Assembly (NCBI GenBank): GCA_016280635.1
Contig: JAEEHC010000044.1
Coordinates: forward strand, 1-41,561
Length of the DNA stretch: 41,561 nt
Source: Erysipelotrichaceae bacterium
GTDB taxonomy: Bacteria > Bacillota_I > Bacilli_A > Erysipelotrichales > Erysipelotrichaceae
Direction: 5' to 3'
Position 1 is the stretch's first letter; each line of letters begins with the position of its first letter. Position numbers and translations under genes: made by a program. Of the stretch, positions 31,919 to 40,045 are shown one piece after another. Below the pieces are notes generated by a model that had not been told where the DNA came from, ran no database searches, and saw only the letters and a program-made list of their open reading frames with translations.

Positions 31919-33023
31919 ATGGAGTTATATGAAATCAGACAGGGATTAAATGCCTGCAGTGAACGCTTTAACAAGCTGAAGGAGTCTCTTTGACACCGCT
32001 TCAAGAGCGAAGCGCAGTGAGGAAATCAGTCAGCTGATGCTTCAGGACGGCTTCTGGGACGACCGCAGGAAGGCCCAGGCGCTGATCAATGAAGCCAACC
32101 ATAACAATGACCTGATCAAGCGGATGAACGGCCTGGATAAGAGCATCAGCGATGCTCTGGCCCTGCTGGCTGATCTGAAGGATGAAAATGACCAGGAGAT
32201 GGTCATGCTGGTGGAAGAGGAATACCGGCAGATCGCCAGGGAGTTTGAGGACTTCGAGATCGGCGTGCTGCTGTCGCACCCCTATGACCAGTACAATGCC
32301 ATCCTGGAACTTCACCCCGGAGCCGGCGGTACCGAAAGCCAGGACTGGGCGCTGATGCTGTATCGGATGTATTGCCGCTACGCAGCCCTGAAAGGCTTCA
32401 AGGTAACCCTGCTGGACATGCTGGACGGTGAGGAAGCCGGCATCAAGTCCTGCAGCATGCTGGTGGAAGGCGACATGGCCTACGGCTATCTCAAGGGTGA
32501 AAAGGGCGTGCACCGGCTGGTGCGCATCTCCCCGTTTGACGCCGGGGGCCGAAGGCATACATCCTTCGCCTCGGTTGACGTCATGCCGGAATTCAACGAT
32601 GACATTCAGATCGACATCCGGCCGGAGGACATCGAGGTGGAGACCCACCGGGCTTCCGGAGCCGGCGGTCAGCACATCAACAAGACCGACTCAGCGGTCC
32701 GGATCATCCACAAGCCCACCGGCATTGTGACCACCTGCCAGTCGGAAAGAAGCCAGATCCAGAACCGGGAGCGGGCGATGAACATGCTCAAGAGCAAGCT
32801 CTATCAGCGCTACATTGAGGAACAGGAAGCCAAGCTGGCGGCCATCAAGGGTGAACAGAAGAAGATCGAATGGGGATCCCAGATACGCAGCTATGTCTTC
32901 TGTCCGTATACCCTGGTCAAGGATCACCGGACCAATTACTCGGAAAACAATGTCGATAAGGTCATGAACGGTGAGATCGATGAATTCATCTACGCCTATC
33001 TCAAGAGCATGATAAGCGAGTAA
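31919..33023 (+). CDS. prfB: Peptide chain release factor 2, programmed +1 frameshift
   Basis: Release factor for UGA and UAA codons. Synthesis needs a +1 frameshift: 24 codons from ATG 31919 end at TGA 31991-31993, and translation continues as D-T-A-S-R from 31992, giving 367 aa in total, the usual RF2 length. The GGQ motif is [15 protein letters not shown] and the stop-codon-reading tripeptide is SPF in ISPFDAGG. The frameshift gives autoregulation by RF2 level. Its presence also argues that UGA is a normal stop codon in this organism. It follows secA by 5 bp. Confidence 0.97.
31980..31994 (+). other. prfB programmed +1 frameshift site
   Basis: AGGAG (31980-31984) acts as an internal Shine-Dalgarno element three bases before CTT-TGA-C (31988-31994). 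Spacing and slippery codon are identical to the E. coli prfB site (CUU UGA C). Confidence 0.95.
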
Positions 33024-33035
33024 AAATTGTTTATT

Positions 33036-33058
33036 CTTGAAATAATTCAAGTTATAAT
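33036..33058 (+). promoter_or_regulatory. Promoter of the bactofilin pair with a possible operator
   Basis: TATAAT at 33053-33058, with a weak TTTATT at 33030-33035. The perfect inverted repeat CTTGAA-ATAA-TTCAAG (33036-33051) fills the spacer between -35 and -10, a position where a repressor would block transcription. Confidence 0.55.
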
Positions 33059-33087
33059 AAAGAAAAGGTATAGAAACGGAGAGCAGT

Positions 33088-33681
33088 ATGAGTGAAATAA
33101 TTAAGAACGAAGAAGATTTAGAAAAGATTATTTCAGACATGGACAACATTGACGGGCCGGATATGGCCGATGTTCCCTTATTTCAGGAAACCGCCTTTGA
33201 AACACCGTTCGCTCATGTAGAAAAGCCGAGAACTGTAAGTGCACCCAAAGTAAACGCCAACGTCAACGATGAGACCACCGTCATCGGTGCCTCAACCGTC
33301 GTTAACAGCAACGTTACCTGCGGCGGCAACATTGAGATTCGCGGCGCCATTCAGGGCAAGCTGGTAGTTCAGGGCGCGGCCGTCATCTACGGAAGCGTGG
33401 AAGGCGACATTGAAGCCGGCGAACTAACCATCAAGAACGAAGGCAAGGTCAATGGAAACATTGTCTGCCAGAATGACTTTACCATGAACCAGAACAGCAA
33501 TCTGGTCGGTAATGTCAATGCCAAGAACGCTACCATCGAAGCTGCCATTCAGGGCAATGTCGATGTCGTATCCGTCTTAAGGATCGGCGGTCTGGCCATC
33601 ATCAATGGCGACATCACGGCTGAGAACCTCTCAGTTGACGGTGGCGCAGTTATCAACGGTCGGTTAACGATCAGACGTTAA
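33088..33681 (+). CDS. Bactofilin family protein (polymer-forming, DUF583)
   Basis: A 197-aa cytoskeletal protein. Residues 1-62 are an acidic, probably unstructured tail (EDLEKIISDMDNIDGPDMADVP). From TTVIGASTVVNSNVTCGGNIEIRGAIQGKL onward the sequence is a repeating right-handed beta helix with GNI/GDI/GNV turns, as in bactofilins, which polymerise without nucleotide and scaffold cell-shape or wall enzymes. The second bactofilin starts 10 bp later, so they are made together and may co-polymerise. GGAGAG lies 5 bases before the ATG. Confidence 0.9.
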   Translation: MSEIIKNEEDLEKIISDMDNIDGPDMADVPLFQETAFETPFAHVEKPRTVSAPKVNANVNDETTVIGASTVVNSNVTCGGNIEIRGAIQGKLVVQGAAVIYGSVEGDIEAGELTIKNEGKVNGNIVCQNDFTMNQNSNLVGNVNAKNATIEAAIQGNVDVVSVLRIGGLAIINGDITAENLSVDGGAVINGRLTIRR

Positions 33682-33691
33682 GGAGTAAGTT

Positions 33692-34135
33692 ATGAGTGAG
33701 ATCATTGAAAACAACAAGACGATCATCGGTTCTTCAACCGTAATCGAAGGTCTGGCCGGCACCATCACCTGCGGCGGTGATGTTGAGTTAAAGGGTCAGT
33801 TTAACGGCACTCTGAAGTCTGAAGGCAATGCCTACATTTCCGGCATTCTGCAGGGAAGCATCAAGGCCAACGACATTCTGATCGTTGACGGCGCCAGAAT
33901 CGACGGCACCATTACTTCCCGGGCAACTCTGACCGTGGAAAAGGGCAGCAAGATCGCCGCTGATCTGAAAGCCAAGAATGCCAGCATTGACGCTCTGGTC
34001 AACGGCAACATCGAAGTGAATAACCAGCTGGATATTCTCTCAAGTGCCGAGATCAACGGTGCGGTCAGTGCCGAAAGACTGTCAGTTGCTCACGGCGCTC
34101 TGCTGGAAGGCAACATGACCATCAAGCATAAATAG
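33692..34135 (+). CDS. Second bactofilin family protein
   Basis: A 147-aa bactofilin with only a short N-terminal tail (about 10 residues) before the beta-helix core TIIGSSTVIEGLAGTITCGGDVELKGQFNGTL. Like its neighbour it has regularly spaced glycine-asparagine turns and ends in a short strand, GALLEGNMTIKHK. AAGGAG lies 7 bases before the ATG. Lack of the long acidic tail distinguishes it from the first copy, suggesting division of labour within a shared polymer (inference). A strong terminator follows. Confidence 0.9.
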   Translation: MSEIIENNKTIIGSSTVIEGLAGTITCGGDVELKGQFNGTLKSEGNAYISGILQGSIKANDILIVDGARIDGTITSRATLTVEKGSKIAADLKAKNASIDALVNGNIEVNNQLDILSSAEINGAVSAERLSVAHGALLEGNMTIKHK

Positions 34136-34156
34136 TCTTAGATAAGATCAAGTCAG

Positions 34157-34194
34157 AAAAGCTCCACAGCGTTTGCAACATGGTGGAGCTTTTT
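34157..34194 (+). terminator. Rho-independent terminator of the bactofilin pair
   Basis: Perfect 11-bp stem AAAAGCTCCAC/GTGGAGCTTTT with a 15-base loop and five T residues. Confidence 0.95.
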
Positions 34195-34278
34195 ATGTCG
34201 AAAGATCAGATTGAGCAGAAATGTCCGGCAGCACGGGGAAATCTGTTATCATATATTCAGTAATATGAGGTGAACATC

Positions 34279-35472
34279 ATGCAATACCGAACTGACAAAT
34301 ACGGAAACAAACTCTCTGTTCTGGGCTACGGCTGCATGCGCTTTACGACCAGAAACGGCAAGATTGATTACGACAAGGCCGAACAGGAGATCATGGAAGC
34401 CTACAATAACGGAGTCAGCTATTATGACACGGCCTACATCTACCCCGGCTCGGAAGCCTTTCTGGGCTGGGCTCTGGAAAAGAATCAGATCCGCGACAAG
34501 GTCAACATTGCCACCAAGCTGCCGCAGTATCTGGTCTCCAGCCGTGCCGCTTTGGACCGCTTCTTCAATGAGGAACTGAGCCGGCTGCGCACCGACCATG
34601 TTGACTATTATCTGATGCACCACATGACCGATTACGTCCAGTGGGAAAAACTGCAGAAAGTCGGCATTGAGGACTGGATCCGGGAGAAAAAGGCAGCCGG
34701 TCAGATTCGCAACATCGGCTTTTCCTATCACGGAAACACGGAGATGTTCATTAAGATCCTGGACAGCTATGACTGGGACTTCTGTCAGATCCAGTATAAC
34801 TACATGGATGAGGTATCCCAGGCCGGCAGGGACGGACTGCGCCATGCTGAGGAAAAGGGCATTCCGGTAGTGATCATGGAGCCGTTAAGGGGCGGCAAGC
34901 TGGTCAACATGCTGCCGGAAAAGGCCCAGAAGCTGATCAGGGAAAATGAGCGCGGCTATTCCGCTGCTGAGTGGGGCTTAAGATGGCTCTATGACCAAAG
35001 CGGGGTTACCGTTGTCCTTTCGGGCATGAACTCGGTTGAGATGGTCAGGGAAAACTGCCGCATCGCCTCGCAGGCTCTGGTCGGCTGCCTGAGTGTTGAA
35101 GACCGTCAGCTGATCAGTCAGATCAGGGCGGAGATTTCCTCCAGTGAAAAGGTCAACTGTACCGGTTGCCGCTATTGCCAGCCCTGTCCCAAGGGAATCG
35201 ACATTCCCGGCATCTTCCACTGTTACAACACCATGTTCATTGACTCAAAATCGGCGGGAAGAAAGCAGTACATTCAGACGGTCGCTCTGCGTAAGGATGC
35301 CGCCTTTGCCAGTGCCTGCATCAAGTGTGGTAAGTGTGAAGCTCACTGTCCCCAGAGCATTCCCATCCGGGAAAAGCTGGTAGAAGCAGACAGAGCCCTC
35401 CGGCCCCTGCCCTACAAGCTGGCAATTAACGTCGCCCGGGCCTACATGCTGCGCAAGGGCCGAAACAGCTGA
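34279..35472 (+). CDS. Aldo/keto reductase with C-terminal 4Fe-4S ferredoxin-like domain
   Basis: A 397-aa oxidoreductase. The N-terminal TIM barrel (about 1-280) has the AKR signature: YGCMRFTT, YYDTAYIYPGSEAFLGWAL with catalytic D and Y, ATKLPQYL with the lysine, and YYLMHHM with the histidine. The C-terminal region carries two cysteine clusters, CTGCRYCQPCPKGIDIP and CIKCGKCEAHCPQSIPI, which would bind 4Fe-4S clusters and suggest ferredoxin-linked electron transfer. The substrate is unknown. GTG at 34270 is in frame, but GAGG at 34267-34270 is 8 bases from the ATG at 34279, which I prefer. It is monocistronic. Confidence 0.92.
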   Translation: MQYRTDKYGNKLSVLGYGCMRFTTRNGKIDYDKAEQEIMEAYNNGVSYYDTAYIYPGSEAFLGWALEKNQIRDKVNIATKLPQYLVSSRAALDRFFNEELSRLRTDHVDYYLMHHMTDYVQWEKLQKVGIEDWIREKKAAGQIRNIGFSYHGNTEMFIKILDSYDWDFCQIQYNYMDEVSQAGRDGLRHAEEKGIPVVIMEPLRGGKLVNMLPEKAQKLIRENERGYSAAEWGLRWLYDQSGVTVVLSGMNSVEMVRENCRIASQALVGCLSVEDRQLISQIRAEISSSEKVNCTGCRYCQPCPKGIDIPGIFHCYNTMFIDSKSAGRKQYIQTVALRKDAAFASACIKCGKCEAHCPQSIPIREKLVEADRALRPLPYKLAINVARAYMLRKGRNS

Positions 35473-35492
35473 AACAGGTAATTAACAAACAC

Positions 35493-35516
35493 AGAAGAGC
35501 AACAAGCTCTTCTTTC
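35493..35516 (+). terminator. Terminator after the aldo/keto reductase gene
   Basis: 8-bp stem AGAAGAGC/GCTCTTCT with AACAA loop, followed by TTCTT. Confidence 0.85.
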
Positions 35517-35530
35517 TTGCGGTTTGGGGA

Positions 35531-35560
35531 TTTGCCTGAAAGGCAAAATAAGAGCATAAT
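35531..35560 (+). promoter_or_regulatory. Promoter of the vanX-like gene with an overlapping inverted repeat
   Basis: TTGCCT (35532-35537), 17-bp spacer and CATAAT (35555-35560). The perfect repeat TTTGCC-TGAAA-GGCAAA (35531-35547) covers the -35, so a repressor site is possible. Confidence 0.55.
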
Positions 35561-35589
35561 ACTTATGATGAAACCGGGAGGTCAGCAGA

Positions 35590-36249
35590 ATGGAGATCGA
35601 TTACCAGAAGAAAGCCGAAAATGACGCGTCCGGTTTTGTGCTGCTGTCCGATTACGCTCCGGAGATCATTCAGGAGATCCGCTACTTCTCCAGCTACAAT
35701 TTCGTCGGCGAGCGCATTGACGGCTATGAGGAGCCCTGTGCCATCATGACCAAAGAGGCCGCCCGGCTGATCAAGGCCATTGCCGCCAAGGCCGTGGTCT
35801 ATGGCTACCGGCTGAAAGTCTTTGATACCTACCGCCCGGCCAAGGCGGTCCGGCATTTCGTCTTATGGGGCATCGAGGATCTTGACCAGCGCATGAAACC
35901 CTTCTTCTATCCGGACCTGGATAAGCAGGAGCTCTTCGTCAGAGGCTACATTGCCGCCCAGTCCTCTCACAGCCGGGGCAGTACCATTGACCTGACCCTG
36001 TTGGACATGGCAACCGGCAAGGAGGTTGACATGGGTTCTCCCTTCGATTACTTCAGTGAGATCTCTCATCCCGATAACCGCGACGTCAGTGAGGAGCAGT
36101 ACCATAACCGCATGTTCCTGCAGGATCTGATGGCCAAAGGCGGCTTTCGGCCGTATGACTGTGAATGGTGGCACTTCACCATGGAAAATGAACCTTACCC
36201 GGATACCTACTTTGAATTCCCGGTCTGCCGGGATGAACTGAAAAGATAG
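35590..36249 (+). CDS. D-alanyl-D-alanine dipeptidase, VanX/DdpX-like (peptidase M15D)
   Basis: A 219-aa zinc dipeptidase that hydrolyses D-Ala-D-Ala. Motifs of the M15D family are present: FDTYRP with the conserved arginine (about residue 79), SSHSRGSTIDLTL with zinc ligands H and D (about 126-138), and the C-terminal CEWWHF with catalytic E and zinc H. No signal peptide is visible, so it acts in the cytoplasm. No vanH, vanA, vanR or vanS homologue is adjacent, so a role in peptidoglycan turnover or D-Ala recycling is more likely than vancomycin resistance. GGGAGG lies 8 bases before the ATG. Confidence 0.9.
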   Translation: MEIDYQKKAENDASGFVLLSDYAPEIIQEIRYFSSYNFVGERIDGYEEPCAIMTKEAARLIKAIAAKAVVYGYRLKVFDTYRPAKAVRHFVLWGIEDLDQRMKPFFYPDLDKQELFVRGYIAAQSSHSRGSTIDLTLLDMATGKEVDMGSPFDYFSEISHPDNRDVSEEQYHNRMFLQDLMAKGGFRPYDCEWWHFTMENEPYPDTYFEFPVCRDELKR

Positions 36250-36259
36250 AAGGCAAGAT

Positions 36260-36292
36260 AAAGCCTCCGGCTGATGTGAACCGGAGGCTTTT
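36260..36292. terminator. Bidirectional terminator between the vanX-like gene and the telA-like gene
   Basis: Perfect 10-bp stem AAGCCTCCGG/CCGGAGGCTT with a 10-base loop. T residues follow on both strands (TTTT on plus, TTTATCTT on minus). Confidence 0.9.
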
Positions 36293-36315
36293 AATGTATA
36301 ACAGGTAATGATTGC

Positions 36316-37452
36316 TTAGCTGAGCTTTCTGACTTCCAGAAGCTTCTCTCTTAATTCGGCTTCCAGCTTGCGCAGCTCGACTTCGGCAGCCGTTCTCTTC
36401 TGGCGGCCTTCGGTCTGGATCTTTAGCACTTCATCGAGGGTCTCGATCAGGGACTTGTTGGTGAACTGCAGAGTTTCAAGCTCGACGATGCCCTTTTCAC
36501 TGGCCTCAGCAGTGGCGATGGTGCCCTGCTTGAGCGCTTCGGCATTCTTCTTGAGCAGTTCATTGGTCATCTGGTCAACAGCCTTCTCGGCATTGATGGC
36601 TTCCTGAGAATGAGACAGGCCCAGAGCGATGACCATCTGGCTCTTCCATAACGGGATGGTATTGACCAGAGTGGACTGAATCTTTTCCGCCATCAGGGTA
36701 TCGTTGTTCTGGATCAGCCTGATCTGGGGGGCCATCTGAATGGAGATCATTCTGGTCAGTTCCAGGTCATGCAGCTTCTTTTCAAAGCGGTTGATCAGGT
36801 TGGCATAGTCATTGGCTCTCTGGGAGTCTTCGGTCAGTCCGGTCTGCTGAGCGGTAGCGACCAGCTTCGGCAGTTCAACTTCCTGAGCGTATTTCAGTTT
36901 CTTCTGGCCGGCCAGGATGTACATGGTCAGCTCTTTCTTGTTGATCTCGTTCTTGTCGTAGAGTTCATCCAGCAGGGCGATGTCCTTTAACAGCTGGATC
37001 TGGTGACCTTCCAGCAGGTCGCAGATCTTGTTGACATTGACTTCGGCCTTGTCATACTTGGCCTTTAAGCCCTGAACCTTGTTGGCTGACTTCTTGAACC
37101 AGCCCTTGATGCCCTTTTCCTGATTGTCGATCTCAAAGCCCTTGAGTTCAACGACCAGATCGGAGATCATATCGCCGATCTGACCGAGGTCCTTGGTCTT
37201 GACATCATTCAGAGCGTTGGTGGAGAAGTCAGCGACTTTCTTCTGGGCGTCTGAACCGTAGGACATGATGATGTCGGTCTGGGTGATGTCGATCTTTTCG
37301 GAGAATTCATCGACCATCTTCTGGTCGGCTTCCGTCAGCATGGAAGTGTCGAGCTTGGCCGGCTGAACTTCCTTCTTTTCCTCAACAACGGGCTCAGCAA
37401 CTTCCGGCTCAGCCTTGGATTCCAGTGTTAATACAATTTCCTCATTAGTCAT
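36316..37452 (-). CDS. TelA-like toxic anion resistance protein
   Basis: A 378-aa, almost wholly helical cytoplasmic protein of the TelA family. After an acidic, proline-containing leader (1-35) it has GDMISDLVVELKGFEID, GWFKKSANKVQGLKAKYDKAEVNVNKI, and ISIQMAPQIRLIQNNDTLMAEKIQSTLVNTIPLWKSQMVIALGL, which are the classical TelA core, then a long coiled coil to the C-terminus. The name comes from tellurite resistance of some homologues; the molecular role is unknown, and TelA is often found with XpaC. It is the last gene of the operon, 38 bp after the AAA+ gene, with GGAGG before the ATG. Confidence 0.93.
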   Translation of the reverse strand: MTNEEIVLTLESKAEPEVAEPVVEEKKEVQPAKLDTSMLTEADQKMVDEFSEKIDITQTDIIMSYGSDAQKKVADFSTNALNDVKTKDLGQIGDMISDLVVELKGFEIDNQEKGIKGWFKKSANKVQGLKAKYDKAEVNVNKICDLLEGHQIQLLKDIALLDELYDKNEINKKELTMYILAGQKKLKYAQEVELPKLVATAQQTGLTEDSQRANDYANLINRFEKKLHDLELTRMISIQMAPQIRLIQNNDTLMAEKIQSTLVNTIPLWKSQMVIALGLSHSQEAINAEKAVDQMTNELLKKNAEALKQGTIATAEASEKGIVELETLQFTNKSLIETLDEVLKIQTEGRQKRTAAEVELRKLEAELREKLLEVRKLS

Positions 37453-37490
37453 ATTATTAATTCCTCCATTGTTTTCCCTGTTAATTATAA

Positions 37491-39515
37491 CTAACTCAAG
37501 TCAAAGTCTTCAAGCAGCAGAACGTCAATGTCTGCTTCCTTATCGTTAAGGACGCGCTTGGACTGGCTCAGGATGGCCGCTTCTACCATGTTGCGGGACA
37601 GACGGCCGTTGCCGGAGCGGACGGAGTCGTTTTCCTGAACTTTGGTGAAGTAGGCAGTCAGAGCCTCTTTCGCTCCTTCGTCGATCTTGTAGCCGGCGCT
37701 CTTGGCGTTGATGACGGCAATGCCGTAGAGTTCCTCACCGGTGTAGTCCGGGAATTCGATCTGGTTGGGGAAGCGGGACTGCAGACCGGAGTTGGACTGC
37801 AGGAAGGTCTTCATTTCCCGGGTATAGCCGGCCAGAATGACGATCAGGTCCTCACGGTTGTCTTCCATGGCCTTGACCAGAGTGTCGATGGCTTCCAGAC
37901 CGAAGGAATCATTCTCCCCACGGTAGAGAGAGTAGGCTTCATCGATGAACAGGATGCCGCCGATGGCGCTCTTGATGACCTGCATGGTCAGCGGGGCGGT
38001 ATGGCCGACATACTTGCCGACCAGATCGCTTCTCGATACCTCAATGAGCTGGCCGTTGGACAGCACGCCGATGGCCTTGAGATACTTGGCCAGGATGCGG
38101 GCGATGGTCGTCTTGCCGGTGCCGGGGTTGCCGGTAAAGATCATGTGCTTGGAGACCTCAGTGGTCTTCAAGCCCTGGGACTTACGCATCTGCTGGGCAG
38201 CATAGAAGTCCTGCAGGGAATAGATGTACTTCTTGACTTCCGTCAGGCCGACCAGCTGATCGAGTTCCTTGCGGACTTCCTCGATGGCGTTGTCGACGAT
38301 GACTGGGAGATAGCGGTCGAAGGGATCTTCATTGATGAACAGCTTGTCATCATGGTAGCTGATCACCGCGCTCTGGGTCTCATTGACCAGATTCTGCAGT
38401 TTGTATTCGGACAAGCCGTTGTACAGCAGGGTGACCAGGTTGACCAGGAAGCCGGCGTTTTCACCGTTGTAGCGGTCGCGGATGTACTGGTTCATCGATT
38501 CATCAGCTTCCAGAAGCAGGTTCAGGGTGGTCAGACATCTGGTCTTCAGCCCGTTAAGCTTGCTGGGGAAGATCTTGATCATGTCATCAACGCTCAGATC
38601 CCGGGTAACCAGGGAATCGGAGATGTTGTTGATGAAACGGGAACCGACGACATTGAGCAGCTTGCTGGTCTTCAGCGAGGTGATGAATACCAGATACTTG
38701 CCGGCAAAGCTCAGTTGCTTGATGGTGTTCTTGGCCAGCGAGTTGGTGGTCTCCACCAGCTGCTTGTTGTTGAGAATGTAGCGCTTGGAAAGACTCAGCC
38801 TGCTTTCCAGAAGGATCTCCTCAATGTAAGTGAGATAACTGGCTGAGCAGTACTGGATGTTGTCAAAGACGATGACCTGGGAATTGTTGATGGCGCCATA
38901 AAGGTCAATGATGAAGTTGTTCTCATCTTCCTTGCTGGAATACTTCTCCAGATCGACGGTAGCGATGCTGTCGTTGGCCAAAAGGCTGTTGGCCTTGAGC
39001 TGTCTGACCATTTCCTCAATGGAAGTGTGCCGGCCGGTGTCGTTGCCGCCGGTTACCAGGATGGCGCAGTTGAGGCCGCTGGGCTGCTGGCCCATGACAA
39101 AGGGCCGGCGGAAGGCCTTGGAGAGGCCCTTGAGGTATTCGTCCTGACAGAGCACCTGCTCGCCGACGGCTTTCTCAATGGCTTCAAACTTCTCGCCCAG
39201 GCTGTTCTGGTCAAAGACGATGTTCAGGCTTTCTTCCTTGCCCATGTCAAAATCTTCACCAAAGTCATTCTTGAGGCTCTGGGACAGTTCGTCCAGGCCG
39301 CTGTCGGTGAAGAGGTTATTGATTTCTTCAAACTGCTTATTGATGATTTCGCTGTTCTGCTTCAGCTTTTCCAGCTCAGTGGAGATTTCCTCACCGGTAA
39401 AGGGGTTCTTCTTCAGAACCTCCTTGTCTTCCGGGGTAAGCTTGCGGTTTGGGGCATCCTTGCCGAAAACCTTTTCCATCAGTTCTCTTTTTTCTTCTTC
39501 TCTTGACTTTGCCAT
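37491..39515 (-). CDS. Tandem AAA+ protein: degenerate N-terminal module plus CbbX/SpoVK-type ATPase
   Basis: A 674-aa protein. Residues 1-100 are charged and helical. Residues about 105-400 follow a ClpB-like AAA+ plan (AVGEQVLCQDEYLKGLSKAFRRP, then AILVTGGNDTGRHTS and VIVFDNI) but lack the Walker A lysine and a Walker B glutamate, so this module should not hydrolyse ATP. Residues about 405-674 are an intact CbbX/SpoVK-type AAA+ domain: VGLTEVKKYI, GNPGTGKTT (462-470), ILFIDEAYSL (521-530), LAGYTREMK and QSRFPNQIEF. This type remodels partner proteins as a hexamer. Its start overlaps the upstream stop codon (TAATG). Confidence 0.88.
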   Translation of the reverse strand: MAKSREEEKRELMEKVFGKDAPNRKLTPEDKEVLKKNPFTGEEISTELEKLKQNSEIINKQFEEINNLFTDSGLDELSQSLKNDFGEDFDMGKEESLNIVFDQNSLGEKFEAIEKAVGEQVLCQDEYLKGLSKAFRRPFVMGQQPSGLNCAILVTGGNDTGRHTSIEEMVRQLKANSLLANDSIATVDLEKYSSKEDENNFIIDLYGAINNSQVIVFDNIQYCSASYLTYIEEILLESRLSLSKRYILNNKQLVETTNSLAKNTIKQLSFAGKYLVFITSLKTSKLLNVVGSRFINNISDSLVTRDLSVDDMIKIFPSKLNGLKTRCLTTLNLLLEADESMNQYIRDRYNGENAGFLVNLVTLLYNGLSEYKLQNLVNETQSAVISYHDDKLFINEDPFDRYLPVIVDNAIEEVRKELDQLVGLTEVKKYIYSLQDFYAAQQMRKSQGLKTTEVSKHMIFTGNPGTGKTTIARILAKYLKAIGVLSNGQLIEVSRSDLVGKYVGHTAPLTMQVIKSAIGGILFIDEAYSLYRGENDSFGLEAIDTLVKAMEDNREDLIVILAGYTREMKTFLQSNSGLQSRFPNQIEFPDYTGEELYGIAVINAKSAGYKIDEGAKEALTAYFTKVQENDSVRSGNGRLSRNMVEAAILSQSKRVLNDKEADIDVLLLEDFDLS

Positions 39516-40042
39516 TATCTGCTCACCTTATTCGTCAGAACCTGCAGCCGGGCCAGCTTTGAGTTGTACAGCAGCTTCTTGACCATTAACAGGGCATCGT
39601 AGTAGCCCTGCAGGAAACCGTCAACGGTTGCCGTGCTGACCTTGGCCTTGTATTCGCTCATGTCGTTGTTGACGGACTGTTCAACCACCTTGAGATTGTT
39701 GGAATGATTCTTGCATTCCTCAATGTAGCGCAGGATGCACTGCTGATAGCCATCCTTCTTGCTGGCGGGATACTTTCCGTAGACGATGTTTTCCATGCAG
39801 GTGACTACCTGCAGGTAGCGGGAAGCGTAATTGGTGCTCTCGATCGTCCGGTTGACATGGGGGATGACGGAGCGGTAGGTTGCGGAAGTGTAGCGGGAGT
39901 TGGTGCCGCCGGAAGCCGTTGAAGTGGTGCTGGAGACCGTGCGGGCAAATTCATTGACCGACTGGTCCACGAAGTCGCCATTGTTCAGCTTGGCCAGCAG
40001 TTCATCCAGGGAATCATTCCAGCTCTTGTTGTTTACAGCCAT
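39515..40042 (-). CDS. Unknown helical protein in the XpaC/AAA+/TelA operon
   Basis: A 175-aa soluble protein that I do not recognise. Residues 1-35 are helical, 36-55 are rich in serine, threonine and glycine (SSTTSTASGGTNSRYTS) and probably flexible, and 60-175 form a helical domain with ESTNYASRYLQVVTCMENIVYGKYP and GYQQCILRYIEECKNHSNNL. There is no signal or membrane segment. It starts 3 bp after the XpaC-like gene and shares a TAATG junction with the AAA+ gene, so it is tightly coupled to both and is a plausible adaptor or substrate of the ATPase (inference). Confidence 0.8.
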   Translation of the reverse strand: MAVNNKSWNDSLDELLAKLNNGDFVDQSVNEFARTVSSTTSTASGGTNSRYTSATYRSVIPHVNRTIESTNYASRYLQVVTCMENIVYGKYPASKKDGYQQCILRYIEECKNHSNNLKVVEQSVNNDMSEYKAKVSTATVDGFLQGYYDALLMVKKLLYNSKLARLQVLTNKVSR

Positions 40043-40045
40043 TAT

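Noticed and set aside
35590-36249. Vancomycin resistance cluster
   Set aside because: Only a VanX-like dipeptidase is present; no ligase, dehydrogenase or two-component genes.
38001-38846. A 281-codon plus-strand frame
   Set aside because: Antisense to the AAA+ gene; no start signals or homology.
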